From the NCBI RefSeq assembly GCF_020991415.1, contig NZ_JAJMOY010000004.1:372001-436000 (forward strand): DNA of 64,000 nt. The letters run 5' to 3'. Position 1 is the stretch's first letter. Each line of letters starts with the position of its first letter. The position numbers and the translations under genes were made by a program. This stretch comes from Flavobacterium sp. ENC. Its GTDB lineage: Bacteria > Bacteroidota > Bacteroidia > Flavobacteriales > Flavobacteriaceae. This document shows positions 51,370 through 59,798 of this stretch, one piece after another. The notes beneath the pieces were generated by a model. It saw only the letters and a list, made by a program, of their open reading frames with translations, was not told the DNA's origin and searched no databases.

Positions 51370-52068
51370 ATGAAAAAATATTTAATTGCTGTAATCTTCA
51401 TTACTCCTATAATAAATTGTTTTAGCCAAAAAATGAAAATTGGATTAGATGGTGGAGCCACTTATTCAAGTTTTAGAGGCAGCGAAATTATCGATGATGT
51501 TAAATCAGGATTTGGTCGAGTTGTCGGCTTGTCTTTCGAATATTTTTTAGCGCCTAATTTTTCATTAAAATCTAATTTGAATTTAGAGCAGAAAAACAAT
51601 AGTTACACGGGAGTCACCAGTAGTATTAGCTATGATAATGAAGCATTGCCCATTAGAAAATCTCTTCAAACAAAAAATAAAAATACATACGATTATATTT
51701 CGTTGGCAACAATGGCAAAATATTATTTTGGCCCAGATCATTCTTTTTTTATTAACGGGGGGGGGGTTTATGCTCACTTAAATAAGGATAAAACTACAAC
51801 TGAAACTAAGGAAATAGAATTTGTAAATCCAGAACCAACACAAAGAAGTAACTATCCTTTAGCGGAATCATTTAATCATAGCGACTATGGAGTGACATTA
51901 GGTATTGGAAAATCATTTATTATTAATGATAAATGCGGACTTTCGATCGAATTTAGAGATAATTTAGGATTAAGTAATGTCATTGAAGATACTATGAAGT
52001 ATTCTACTACTGGAGATATAAAAACGAATTCAGTTAATCTTCTTTTAGGATTTGAAATGAATCTCTAG
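51370..52068 (+). CDS. Outer membrane beta-barrel protein with an internal G10 tract
   Basis: 232 residues; signal peptide 1-18 (NCFSQ). The rest alternates as membrane strands: LDGGATYSSF, SFEYFLAPNFSLKSNLNLEQK, TMAKYYFGP, FFINGGGVYAHL, and the ending LLLGFEMNL, as in PorT/outer-membrane-beta-barrel proteins. Codons 130-133 (GGGV) are encoded by ten consecutive G (51757-51766). One G more leads to TAA about six codons on, one less leads to TAA about four codons on, so slippage would switch the protein off. 12 bases after ychF, so co-transcribed with it. Confidence 0.82.
   Translation: MKKYLIAVIFITPIINCFSQKMKIGLDGGATYSSFRGSEIIDDVKSGFGRVVGLSFEYFLAPNFSLKSNLNLEQKNNSYTGVTSSISYDNEALPIRKSLQTKNKNTYDYISLATMAKYYFGPDHSFFINGGGVYAHLNKDKTTTETKEIEFVNPEPTQRSNYPLAESFNHSDYGVTLGIGKSFIINDKCGLSIEFRDNLGLSNVIEDTMKYSTTGDIKTNSVNLLLGFEMNL
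51757..51766 (+). repeat. G10 homopolymer in a coding sequence
   Basis: Ten consecutive G within an outer membrane protein gene in an AT-rich genome. Tracts of this length are prone to slipped-strand change. Confidence 0.9.
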
Positions 52069-52082
52069 ATAATAATAATATA

Positions 52083-52114
52083 AAAAACTGCTGTAAAGAT
52101 TCAGCAGTTTTTTT
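52083..52114 (+). terminator. Terminator after the beta-barrel gene
   Basis: 11-bp stem (52083-52093 with 52102-52112), 8-base loop, T-run. Confidence 0.88.
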
Positions 52115-52130
52115 ATGCTCCGAAATTACC

Positions 52131-52395
52131 ATTGTCCGGCTGAGCGTAGTCGAAGTCCTTTTTAGTTTTGCGAGCCTTCGACTACGCTCAGGATGACAAC
52201 TTTTTATCAAGATTTATTAGTGCCCGATTGTCCGGCTGAGCGGAGTCGAAGCCCTTTTTAGTGTAGTGAGCCTTCGACTCCGCTCAGAGTGACAACTTTT
52301 TATCAAGAACTATTAGTGCCCGATTGTCAGGCTCAGCGGAGTCGAAGTCCTTTTTAGTTTAGCGAGCCTTCGACTCCGCTCAGGATAGCAGTCTT
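52131..52395. repeat. Three tandem 96-bp palindromic repeats
   Basis: Units start at 52131, 52227 and 52323, spaced exactly 96 bases. Each has 15-bp arms (52141-52155/52176-52190; 52237-52251/52272-52286; 52335-52347/52368-52380). In unit 1 the arms carry a T-A pair where units 2 and 3 carry G-C, a compensatory change. Fills most of 52069-52477; no gene there. Confidence 0.9.
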
Positions 52396-52477
52396 TTTTA
52401 AAAGAGTAATTTGTGGAATACAATAAGATTTGGTATGATTTTAGTTTCAGGGAATTAACCTTAGACCAAAAAGTTCC

Positions 52478-53152
52478 ATGAAAAAAATCATTTTAATTTT
52501 ATTTGTTACCAGTATTGTAATAGCGTGTAAAAAAGAAGATGCTCCAGCATGTGAAGATTGTCTGGCTTTTTATTTCGAGCATCCTCAACCTATTAGTTTT
52601 TCCGAATTACAGGGTTTTCCAAATAGATTTAAAGGCTTATATATAAGTAAGGATTCAACTTTTATAAAAATTGAAGAAAATCGGATTTTAAGAGAATATT
52701 TTTTTAAATATAGAATTCATAAACGTCTTTTGGATTCTTTAAAAGCAGAATATAATATTGTTAATAATCAATTAATAAATCGAGAGACTAAAGAAAAGTT
52801 TGCTTTTTATAAAAAGGGAGATTCTTTGGAACTGGTAACTAACCATATTGATACTCTTTTTAGATTCTCGTACAATCAAAAAGCCAAGAGAATTAAAAAT
52901 CAATTGGTTTTAAGCACGAGAGATTCAGTGTTCTGGAGAATAGAAGTTTTATCTTTAGAGAATAAAATCATCAAATTTAAAAATATTTATGAGCGAGAAG
53001 ATTTAAAGAAACTTGATTCGGTAACAGCCATTAAAGGGAAAATGCTGGATTCGACTTCCTATTTAATAAAACCAACACCGCGTGAATTTAGAAGTGTATT
53101 AAGGATTAAACATTTAGGAACGGATCAGGAATATAAAAAGGTTTCACAATAA
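52478..53152 (+). CDS. Lipoprotein of unknown function (224 aa)
   Basis: Lipoprotein signal with Cys17 (IVIAC) followed by KKEDAP, an acidic surface-type signal. The mature chain is charged and mixed alpha/beta, with a short CEDC pair (25-28) and repeated IKIEENRIL/LKKLDSV-type strands. I recognise no domain. Preceded by the triple palindrome and followed 84 bases later by a BrkB-type gene. Codon use is like that of neighbours. Confidence 0.68.
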   Translation: MKKIILILFVTSIVIACKKEDAPACEDCLAFYFEHPQPISFSELQGFPNRFKGLYISKDSTFIKIEENRILREYFFKYRIHKRLLDSLKAEYNIVNNQLINRETKEKFAFYKKGDSLELVTNHIDTLFRFSYNQKAKRIKNQLVLSTRDSVFWRIEVLSLENKIIKFKNIYEREDLKKLDSVTAIKGKMLDSTSYLIKPTPREFRSVLRIKHLGTDQEYKKVSQ

Positions 53153-53266
53153 AAGTCAGGAATGTAAATACAGCATGGGAAAAATGTAAAATTTCCAAAA
53201 AAAGCAAGAATTCAGATTTTTAATTATTGCTTAAATTTGAGACACTATCTAAAAATAAGAACTATC

Positions 53267-54217
53267 GTGAAAGTTAAAAATTTATTATCCAAATCCTGGT
53301 TTCTTCTCAAGAACGCCTTCTTGGAATTTAATGATGATAATGCAATTAAACTTAGTGCTGCGTTGTCCTATTACACCATATTTGCCTTACCGCCCTTATT
53401 GATTATCATTATCACTATCTGCGGTTTTTTCTTTGGTGAAGATGCCGTAACAGGACAATTATACGGACAAATTAACGGCATGGTAGGCAACGGTGCCGCA
53501 ATTCAGATTCAGGAAGCAATAAAAAATGTACAACTTTCAGGAAATAATGTTTTCGCCACCACATTTGGAATTGTAATGCTGTTAATCGGTGCCTCCGGGG
53601 TTTTTGCGGAAATACAGAGTTCCATCAATTTTATTTGGGGACTTCGCGCCAAACCGGATAAAGGCGTTAAAAAATTCATTCAGAATCGTCTGATGTCTTT
53701 TTCGATGATTGCCTCGGTTGGTTTTTTAATGCTGGTCAGCCTTTTTGTCAATACAACGCTCGATTTAGTAAGCACACGCCTAAAAATGTACTTTCCAGAA
53801 AGCACGGTTTATTTATTTTATGTAGTCAATATTTTTATTGTACTGGGAAGTATTACACTTCTATTTACCATTATTTTCAGAACATTACCGGATGGAAAAA
53901 TAAGATGGAAAGACGCCTTTATAGGTTCAACTGTTACGGCAGTTCTTTTTATGATTGGTAAATTTGCAATAGGCTTTTATTTAGGCAGCTCTACAGTAGC
54001 TTCTGTTTACGGAGCAGCGGGTTCTGTAATAATTATTCTGGTTTGGGTGTATTATTCGGCAATTATTCTGTATTTTGGAGCAGAATTTACCAAGGTGTAT
54101 GCAAAATCATACGGAGGGAAGATTTATCCGAATGAATACTCGGTAGAAATCAAAAAAGAAATTTTTGAGATTGACGAATCCGGAAAAAAAGAACCGGCAA
54201 AAAAAGAACAAATATGA
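53267..54217 (+). CDS. YihY/BrkB-family membrane protein
   Basis: 316 residues from the GTG at 53267. The frame is open to a TTG at 53237, but that codon lies inside TAAATTTG (53232-53239), a perfect -7 promoter element, so the transcript would begin after it; I prefer the GTG, not firmly. Six predicted helices, with LSAALSYYTIFALPPLLIII first and GAAGSVIIILVWVYYSAIIL near the end, the conserved blocks of this family (once called RNase BN, now regarded as a membrane transporter of unknown substrate). Overlaps the next gene by four bases. Confidence 0.86.
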   Translation: MKVKNLLSKSWFLLKNAFLEFNDDNAIKLSAALSYYTIFALPPLLIIIITICGFFFGEDAVTGQLYGQINGMVGNGAAIQIQEAIKNVQLSGNNVFATTFGIVMLLIGASGVFAEIQSSINFIWGLRAKPDKGVKKFIQNRLMSFSMIASVGFLMLVSLFVNTTLDLVSTRLKMYFPESTVYLFYVVNIFIVLGSITLLFTIIFRTLPDGKIRWKDAFIGSTVTAVLFMIGKFAIGFYLGSSTVASVYGAAGSVIIILVWVYYSAIILYFGAEFTKVYAKSYGGKIYPNEYSVEIKKEIFEIDESGKKEPAKKEQI

Positions 54218-54738
54218 AAATTATAGCCTTTGGAGGAAGTAACAGCAGACATTCGATCAACAAAAAATTAGCGACTTATGCTGCTGGTTTATTTGAAAAT
54301 GCAGCAGTTGAAGTTTTGGATTTAAACGATTATGCAATGCCTTTATTCAGTGTTGATCTGGAAAAAGAAATCGGTCAGCATGAACTTGCAAAAGCATTTC
54401 TTGACAAACTGGAGCAAGCAGATATTTTAGTAGTTTCACTGGCGGAGAATAACAATAATTATTCGACAGCTTTTAAAAATATATTTGACTGGAGTTCCAG
54501 AATTAACAAAGAAGTTTTTCAGCAAAAACCAATGTTATTACTGGCCACCTCTCCGGGATCAAGAGGCGGAGCCTCAGTTCTTGAAATCGGACGTAATGCG
54601 TTACCAAGATACGGTGCTCAGATAAAAGGCACTTTTTCATTACCGGCTTTTAATGCAAATTTTGATTTAGAGCAAAATAAAATCTCGAATGTGGAGCTGG
54701 ATAAAGAATTAAAAGATATTATTAAATCTAGTTTTTAA
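54214..54738 (+). CDS. NAD(P)H-dependent FMN reductase
   Basis: 174 residues, flavodoxin-like fold. The FMN phosphate loop is GGSNSRHSINKK (8-19) and the second flavin loop is SPGSRGGASV (about 111-120). Such enzymes reduce flavins, quinones or azo and nitro compounds with NAD(P)H; the true substrate is unknown. Its ATG overlaps the BrkB stop (ATGA), so the two are translationally coupled. Confidence 0.88.
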   Translation: MKIIAFGGSNSRHSINKKLATYAAGLFENAAVEVLDLNDYAMPLFSVDLEKEIGQHELAKAFLDKLEQADILVVSLAENNNNYSTAFKNIFDWSSRINKEVFQQKPMLLLATSPGSRGGASVLEIGRNALPRYGAQIKGTFSLPAFNANFDLEQNKISNVELDKELKDIIKSSF

Positions 54739-54741
54739 TCC

Positions 54742-55722
54742 ATGACTATAAAAAAGATTGCCTTTCTGTTCCTCTTTATGAATTGTGTTTTTCTGCATTC
54801 TTCTTACTCACAAAAGTATAATGATGTTGATAAAATAGTTTTAAAATATCCAAAACACTTCAAAACTACGGAAGCGTTAGCGGAAAGAATCCAAAAAGAT
54901 TTTACTTCAGAACGGGATAAGGCACGTGCTATTTACAGCTGGATTGCTTTTAACATAAAATACGATTACGCTTCTTTTTTAAATCCACCGCGAACGCAGG
55001 GATTCAGCTATTCCACGGAGGCCGAAAAACAAAGAAAGATCCAACAGCTGAACGATAAACTGATTCAGAAGGCTTTTACTGCCCAAAAAGCAGTTTGTGA
55101 AGGATTTACAGCTTTGTATCAGCATTTGGCCGGCTTAACAGGACTAAAATGTGAAATAGTAAAGGGAGATTCAAAAACCAGGTTAGCAGATATTGGCAGA
55201 AAAGATACGTCGTCCAATCATGCGTGGAATATGGTTTTGATTGATAAAAAATGGATACTGGTAGATGTTACCTGGGGACAGGGATATTATGACAGCAGCA
55301 AAGGAAGAATGATTAATGACTTTGCGCCCATTTATTTCGACACCGATCCGGATTACTTTTTTCAAAAACATTTTCCGGATTCCGGAACTTATCTGGGACA
55401 AAAATTAAGCAAGGAAGATTTTCTTAACGGCCCTCTGATTTATAACATTACAATCGAGGGAGACCATAAAATTACGGAACCCAATTCCGGGCTTATTGAA
55501 GTTAAAAATGGCGAAAATGTTACTTTTCGAATAAAAAACATTTCAAAAACAGCCCAGTTTTTTTACCTGAATAAAAAGAACCAGCCGGTCAGAATTGAAA
55601 ATGCAAAAGAAAGAAAAGGCAGCCTGGAATTTCAGGTCACTTTTGATAAAAATATAGGGCAGTTTATTACTTTTTATCTTGGTGAAAGCAGTATTGTTTC
55701 CTTTAAAGTCATCATGAAGTAA
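54742..55722 (+). CDS. Exported transglutaminase-like protein
   Basis: 326 residues; signal peptide about 1-22 (SSYSQ). A transglutaminase-like (papain fold) domain spans about 45-200 with the triad Cys119 (AVCEGF), His160 (SNHAWN), Asp175 (VDVTWG). The C-terminal 120 residues are an all-beta domain of unknown kind. Bacterial members act mostly as proteases or peptidases, less as cross-linkers. Three bases after the FMN reductase gene, so in its operon. Confidence 0.86.
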   Translation: MTIKKIAFLFLFMNCVFLHSSYSQKYNDVDKIVLKYPKHFKTTEALAERIQKDFTSERDKARAIYSWIAFNIKYDYASFLNPPRTQGFSYSTEAEKQRKIQQLNDKLIQKAFTAQKAVCEGFTALYQHLAGLTGLKCEIVKGDSKTRLADIGRKDTSSNHAWNMVLIDKKWILVDVTWGQGYYDSSKGRMINDFAPIYFDTDPDYFFQKHFPDSGTYLGQKLSKEDFLNGPLIYNITIEGDHKITEPNSGLIEVKNGENVTFRIKNISKTAQFFYLNKKNQPVRIENAKERKGSLEFQVTFDKNIGQFITFYLGESSIVSFKVIMK

Positions 55723-55804
55723 TTAATAGATTCTCAATTTTCTTCTTTTATCGAATTGGCGTATCTTAGCAAGAACCGATTTGAATAATTAATACAGTAG
55801 GGCT

Positions 55805-56980
55805 ATGGAAACAACATTTCTGAAATCAATTTTAGATAATGATTTCTATAAATTTACGATGCAGCATGCCGTAATCAGGCTTTTTCCAAAAGCAAAAGTA
55901 CGTTATGCTTTTATCAATCGTGGAAAACATGTTTTTCCGCCGGGCTTTGCTGAATTGCTTCGAAAATCGGTTGATGGCATGGCTGATTTACGATTGACAA
56001 AAGAAGAAAAACGCTATCTGTCGCACCATTGCCCTTATCTCGACCCTACTTACCTGGATTTTTTACAGGGTTACGCTTATGATCCCTCCGAAGTGGAAAT
56101 AATACAGGAAGGGTCCGAAATAAAAGTGACTATTGAAGGATTTTGGTACCGCACCATTTTATGGGAAGTGCCTCTGATGTCCTTAATTTCGGAACTTTTT
56201 TACAAAGCAAATCATTTGATCCGTTTAAATGATGAAGCCATCAAAAGTCATACGAAAGACAAAATCGACAACTACAATAAACTCGGTGTCCCTGTTTTGG
56301 AATTTGGTACCAGACGCCGCCATTCTTACGATGTACATGTTTTAGTCAATGAAACTTTAAATGCTTTTGGGAACCAAAGCTTCATCGGAACGAGTAATGT
56401 ACATTTTGCCATGGTGAACAATAAACGTCCGTTAGGCACACATGCTCATGAATGGTTTATGTTTCATGCCGCCCAATACGGTTTCAAAATGGCCAATTTT
56501 ATGAGTCTGGAACACTGGACGCAAGTATACGGCGGAGATCTCGGAATTGCGCTGACGGATACCTATACCACGGATATATTTTTCAACCAATTTGATAAAA
56601 AGTACTCCAAACTTTTTGATGGCGTTAGGCACGACAGCGGTGATCCGGTAGAATTTGCGCAAAAAGTAATTGCGCATTACAACAAAATGGGAATCGATCC
56701 CAAATCAAAAAGCATTGTTTTTTCGGATTCACTCAATTTCGATAAAGTAAAAATCATATCCGATTTTTGTAAAGATAAAATCAGGATGTCTTTTGGAATA
56801 GGAACTAATTTTACCAACGATGTGGGCCTGCCGCCGATGAATATGGTGATCAAATTAACCGAAACCAAACCTGACAATGTGCACTGGCAGGGAGTCGTGA
56901 AACTTTCAGACGAAAAAAATAAAAATACGGGAACGCCCGAAATGATTGCCTTGGCAAAACAAGTACTCGGAATCAGATAG
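55805..56980 (+). CDS. pncB: Nicotinate phosphoribosyltransferase
   Basis: 391 residues, the usual length for the bacterial enzyme. It makes nicotinate mononucleotide from nicotinate and PRPP for NAD salvage. Family blocks visible: LDNDFYKFTMQHAV (11-24), EFGTRRRHSYDVH (168-180) that binds substrate, GTSNVHFA, GTHAHEW with the histidine phosphorylated in the catalytic cycle, and RHDSGDP near residue 279. Single gene with its own leader. Confidence 0.95.
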   Translation: METTFLKSILDNDFYKFTMQHAVIRLFPKAKVRYAFINRGKHVFPPGFAELLRKSVDGMADLRLTKEEKRYLSHHCPYLDPTYLDFLQGYAYDPSEVEIIQEGSEIKVTIEGFWYRTILWEVPLMSLISELFYKANHLIRLNDEAIKSHTKDKIDNYNKLGVPVLEFGTRRRHSYDVHVLVNETLNAFGNQSFIGTSNVHFAMVNNKRPLGTHAHEWFMFHAAQYGFKMANFMSLEHWTQVYGGDLGIALTDTYTTDIFFNQFDKKYSKLFDGVRHDSGDPVEFAQKVIAHYNKMGIDPKSKSIVFSDSLNFDKVKIISDFCKDKIRMSFGIGTNFTNDVGLPPMNMVIKLTETKPDNVHWQGVVKLSDEKNKNTGTPEMIALAKQVLGIR

Positions 56981-57141
56981 TGTTTTTTTGTTTTAAAACT
57001 GATTTCTTCTATTTTTAAAGCTTGTATTTTTTTAAAATCAATTTAAATAGAATTCAAAGCTGTTATTATTTATAACAAAAAGAAAATACGCTTTTATTTT
57101 TTACGCAGAAATGGTACATTAGCCAAAAATCCAATTCATTT

Positions 57142-59016
57142 ATGCTAGAGCAAAATCAATATACCGAAGATAATATTCGATCACTCGATTGGAAAGAACA
57201 TATCCGTATGCGTCCCGGAATGTATATCGGGAAATTGGGAGATGGATCTTCGCCGGATGATGGTATTTATATTCTTTTAAAAGAGGTTTTAGACAACTGT
57301 ATCGATGAGTTCGTTATGGGCTCCGGAAAAACTATTGAGGTGACTATCAAGGATAAAACGGTTTCGGTTCGGGATTACGGACGTGGAATCCCGTTGGGAA
57401 AAGTAGTCGATGTAGTTTCGAAAATGAATACAGGAGGAAAGTACGATTCCAAGGCTTTCCAGAAATCAGTTGGTTTAAATGGTGTCGGAACGAAAGCAGT
57501 AAATGCCTTATCGAATTATTTTCGGGTAGAATCAGTTCGTGATGACAAACAAAAAGGAGCGGAGTTTTCTGCGGGAAATTTAGTTTTAGAAGAGGATATA
57601 ATTGATACTACGAAGCGAAAAGGGACAAAAGTGACCTTTACGCCGGATGAAACGATCTTTAAAAATTACAAATTCCGTATGGAATATGTGATTAAGATGG
57701 TGAAGAACTATTGCTACCTGAACAATGGTCTGACCATTATATTCAATGGCGAAAAATACATTTCTGAAAACGGTCTTAGGGATTTATTGGAAGAAACCAT
57801 CAGTGCAGAAGATCTGGAATATCCGATCATTCACCTGAAAGATCATGATATTGAGATCGCTTTAACCCACAGTAAAACACAATACAGCGAAGAATACCAC
57901 TCTTTTGTCAACGGTCAGAATACCACACAGGGAGGAACGCACTTAGCGGCTTACAGAGAAGCCATCGTAAAAACCATTCGGGAGTTTTACAATAAGAATT
58001 TCGAAGCCTCTGATGTTCGAAAATCGATTGTGAGTGCCATCAGTATTAAGGTAATGGAACCGGTTTTTGAATCACAGACCAAAACCAAATTGGGGTCAAC
58101 CGATATGGGATCCGATGACGGAACACCGGCAGTCTCCGTTCGTACTTTTGTAAATGATTTCGTGAAGAATAAGCTAGACAATTATTTACATAAAAACCCT
58201 CCGACAGCTGAAGCGTTACTGCGTAAAATTTTGCAGGCCGAAAGAGAACGTAAAGAACTGTCCGGAATCAGAAAACTGGCGACAGATCGTGCCAAAAAAG
58301 CCAATCTGCACAATAAAAAATTAAGAGATTGCCGCGCGCATCTTCCGGATACCAAAAATCCGAGAAATTTAGAAAGCACGCTTTTTATCACCGAGGGAGA
58401 TTCGGCTTCCGGATCGATTACCAAATCGCGTGATGTGAATACGCAGGCCGTTTTCAGTTTGCGTGGTAAGCCTTTGAACTCGTACGGAATGACCAAAAAA
58501 ATTGTGTACGAAAATGAAGAATTCAATTTACTGCAAGCCGCCTTGGACATCGAAGACGGACTGGAAAAATTACGCTACAACAATATCGTAATCGCAACCG
58601 ATGCCGATGTCGACGGAATGCACATTCGTTTGTTGCTGATTACATTTTTCCTGCAGTTTTTCCCGGAATTAATCAAAGAAGGGCATTTGTATATTTTACA
58701 GACACCGCTTTTCAGGGTTCGTAATAAAAAAGAAACGATCTATTGTTATTCCGATGAAGAACGAAGAGAGGCGATTGAAAAACTAAAACCAAAACCGGAA
58801 ATCACCCGATTTAAAGGTTTGGGAGAGATCTCACCGGATGAGTTCAAGAACTTCATTGGAGAAACGATTCGCCTGGACCCGATTATGATGGATAAAAATA
58901 CTTCTATCGAGCAATTATTATCCTTTTATATGGGGAAAAATACGCCGGACAGACAGGATTTTATTATTAAGAATCTGAAGGTGGAGTTGGATACGATTGA
59001 GGAAGCTGCTATTTAA
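57142..59016 (+). CDS. parE: DNA topoisomerase IV subunit B
   Basis: 624 residues, the ATPase half of topoisomerase IV that decatenates replicated chromosomes. GHKL ATPase motifs [13 protein letters not shown] and [20 protein letters not shown] motif TEGDSASGS with Glu418, and DADVDG (487-492) for metal binding. Shorter than GyrB, and the partner A subunit downstream lacks the GyrA box, so parE is the better call. A small lipoprotein gene lies between it and parC. Confidence 0.93.
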   Translation: MLEQNQYTEDNIRSLDWKEHIRMRPGMYIGKLGDGSSPDDGIYILLKEVLDNCIDEFVMGSGKTIEVTIKDKTVSVRDYGRGIPLGKVVDVVSKMNTGGKYDSKAFQKSVGLNGVGTKAVNALSNYFRVESVRDDKQKGAEFSAGNLVLEEDIIDTTKRKGTKVTFTPDETIFKNYKFRMEYVIKMVKNYCYLNNGLTIIFNGEKYISENGLRDLLEETISAEDLEYPIIHLKDHDIEIALTHSKTQYSEEYHSFVNGQNTTQGGTHLAAYREAIVKTIREFYNKNFEASDVRKSIVSAISIKVMEPVFESQTKTKLGSTDMGSDDGTPAVSVRTFVNDFVKNKLDNYLHKNPPTAEALLRKILQAERERKELSGIRKLATDRAKKANLHNKKLRDCRAHLPDTKNPRNLESTLFITEGDSASGSITKSRDVNTQAVFSLRGKPLNSYGMTKKIVYENEEFNLLQAALDIEDGLEKLRYNNIVIATDADVDGMHIRLLLITFFLQFFPELIKEGHLYILQTPLFRVRNKKETIYCYSDEERREAIEKLKPKPEITRFKGLGEISPDEFKNFIGETIRLDPIMMDKNTSIEQLLSFYMGKNTPDRQDFIIKNLKVELDTIEEAAI

Positions 59017-59058
59017 GAAAAGAAAATCTTAGTCAGTGACTGAGGTTTTTGAAATATA

Positions 59059-59085
59059 AAAATCCGAATCATTGACTCGGATTTT
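59059..59085 (+). terminator. Weak hairpin after parE
   Basis: 9-bp stem (59059-59067 with 59077-59085), 9-base loop; the only T-run is the end of the stem. May reduce read-through into the lipoprotein gene. Confidence 0.45.
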
Positions 59086-59153
59086 GGAATTTTAAATTGA
59101 CCCTATCACTGACATGAAATAGGTTCTTTAAGATAAGAAATTTAAATAATTAT

Positions 59154-59762
59154 ATGAAGAGAATATTTTTTTTGATTACCGCTTTGATTTTAGTTTCCTG
59201 TAAAAAAGAAAAAGCCGAAACTCCAATGGAGAAAGGAGTTCCAGTTATAAGATCAATAAGTAAAGTGATTAAAAAAAGAGATTTTCCTTTAAAGAATTTT
59301 TCAAAAATTGAATTGGTTTCTTATTATAACAGAATTTATTGGGATACTATTAAGCATAAAGGAGAACAACCGTCAAGAAAAGTATTAGTAGACAATTATA
59401 AATTAACTTTTGATAGTACAATGATACAGGAAAGAGTTACTTTGAATAAAATTCAGGAAAAAGAACTTTTGAATGTAATGGTTTGCGATACTTGTATTCC
59501 CGAAGAAATTTCCTCAGCGTGTTACAATCCCAGACACATGATTTTGTTTAGAGATGATAAAAACAGGATTATTGGATATAACGAATTTTGCATAAGTTGT
59601 AATGGGGCCAGAAGTTCACCTAATCTTGATGGATTTCAAAAATATTGCTTGTACGATATGGGTGATTTATTTAGAAAATTCGGAATTAAGCTTTTTGTTG
59701 ACGATGATGATGAACAAAAAGAGTATGAGATTTTAAGAAAAAAAGGTTATTTAAATTATTAG
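59154..59762 (+). CDS. Lipoprotein of unknown function between parE and parC
   Basis: 202 residues; lipoprotein signal with Cys16 (LVSC) followed by KKEKAET. The mature chain has a cysteine-rich stretch (VCDTCIPEEISSAC, then CISCNG and KYC), which could bind metal or form disulfides, and an acidic end (DDDDEQKE). No family recognised. It is on the parE-parC strand with 137 and 36 bases to its neighbours, odd for a topoisomerase operon. Same CKKE start as the 52478 lipoprotein but no evident similarity beyond it. Confidence 0.68.
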   Translation: MKRIFFLITALILVSCKKEKAETPMEKGVPVIRSISKVIKKRDFPLKNFSKIELVSYYNRIYWDTIKHKGEQPSRKVLVDNYKLTFDSTMIQERVTLNKIQEKELLNVMVCDTCIPEEISSACYNPRHMILFRDDKNRIIGYNEFCISCNGARSSPNLDGFQKYCLYDMGDLFRKFGIKLFVDDDDEQKEYEILRKKGYLNY

Positions 59763-59798
59763 CATAAGTAAAAATACTGAAATAAATTCAGCATAAAA

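Noticed and set aside
51370-52068. Frameshift error in the beta-barrel gene at the G tract
   Set aside because: The frame is intact with ten G and the downstream strands and C-terminus look normal, so the assembled length is a working one.
52131-52395. Possible CRISPR array (three regularly spaced repeats)
   Set aside because: The whole 96-base unit is repeated, with no unique spacers, and no cas genes are near.
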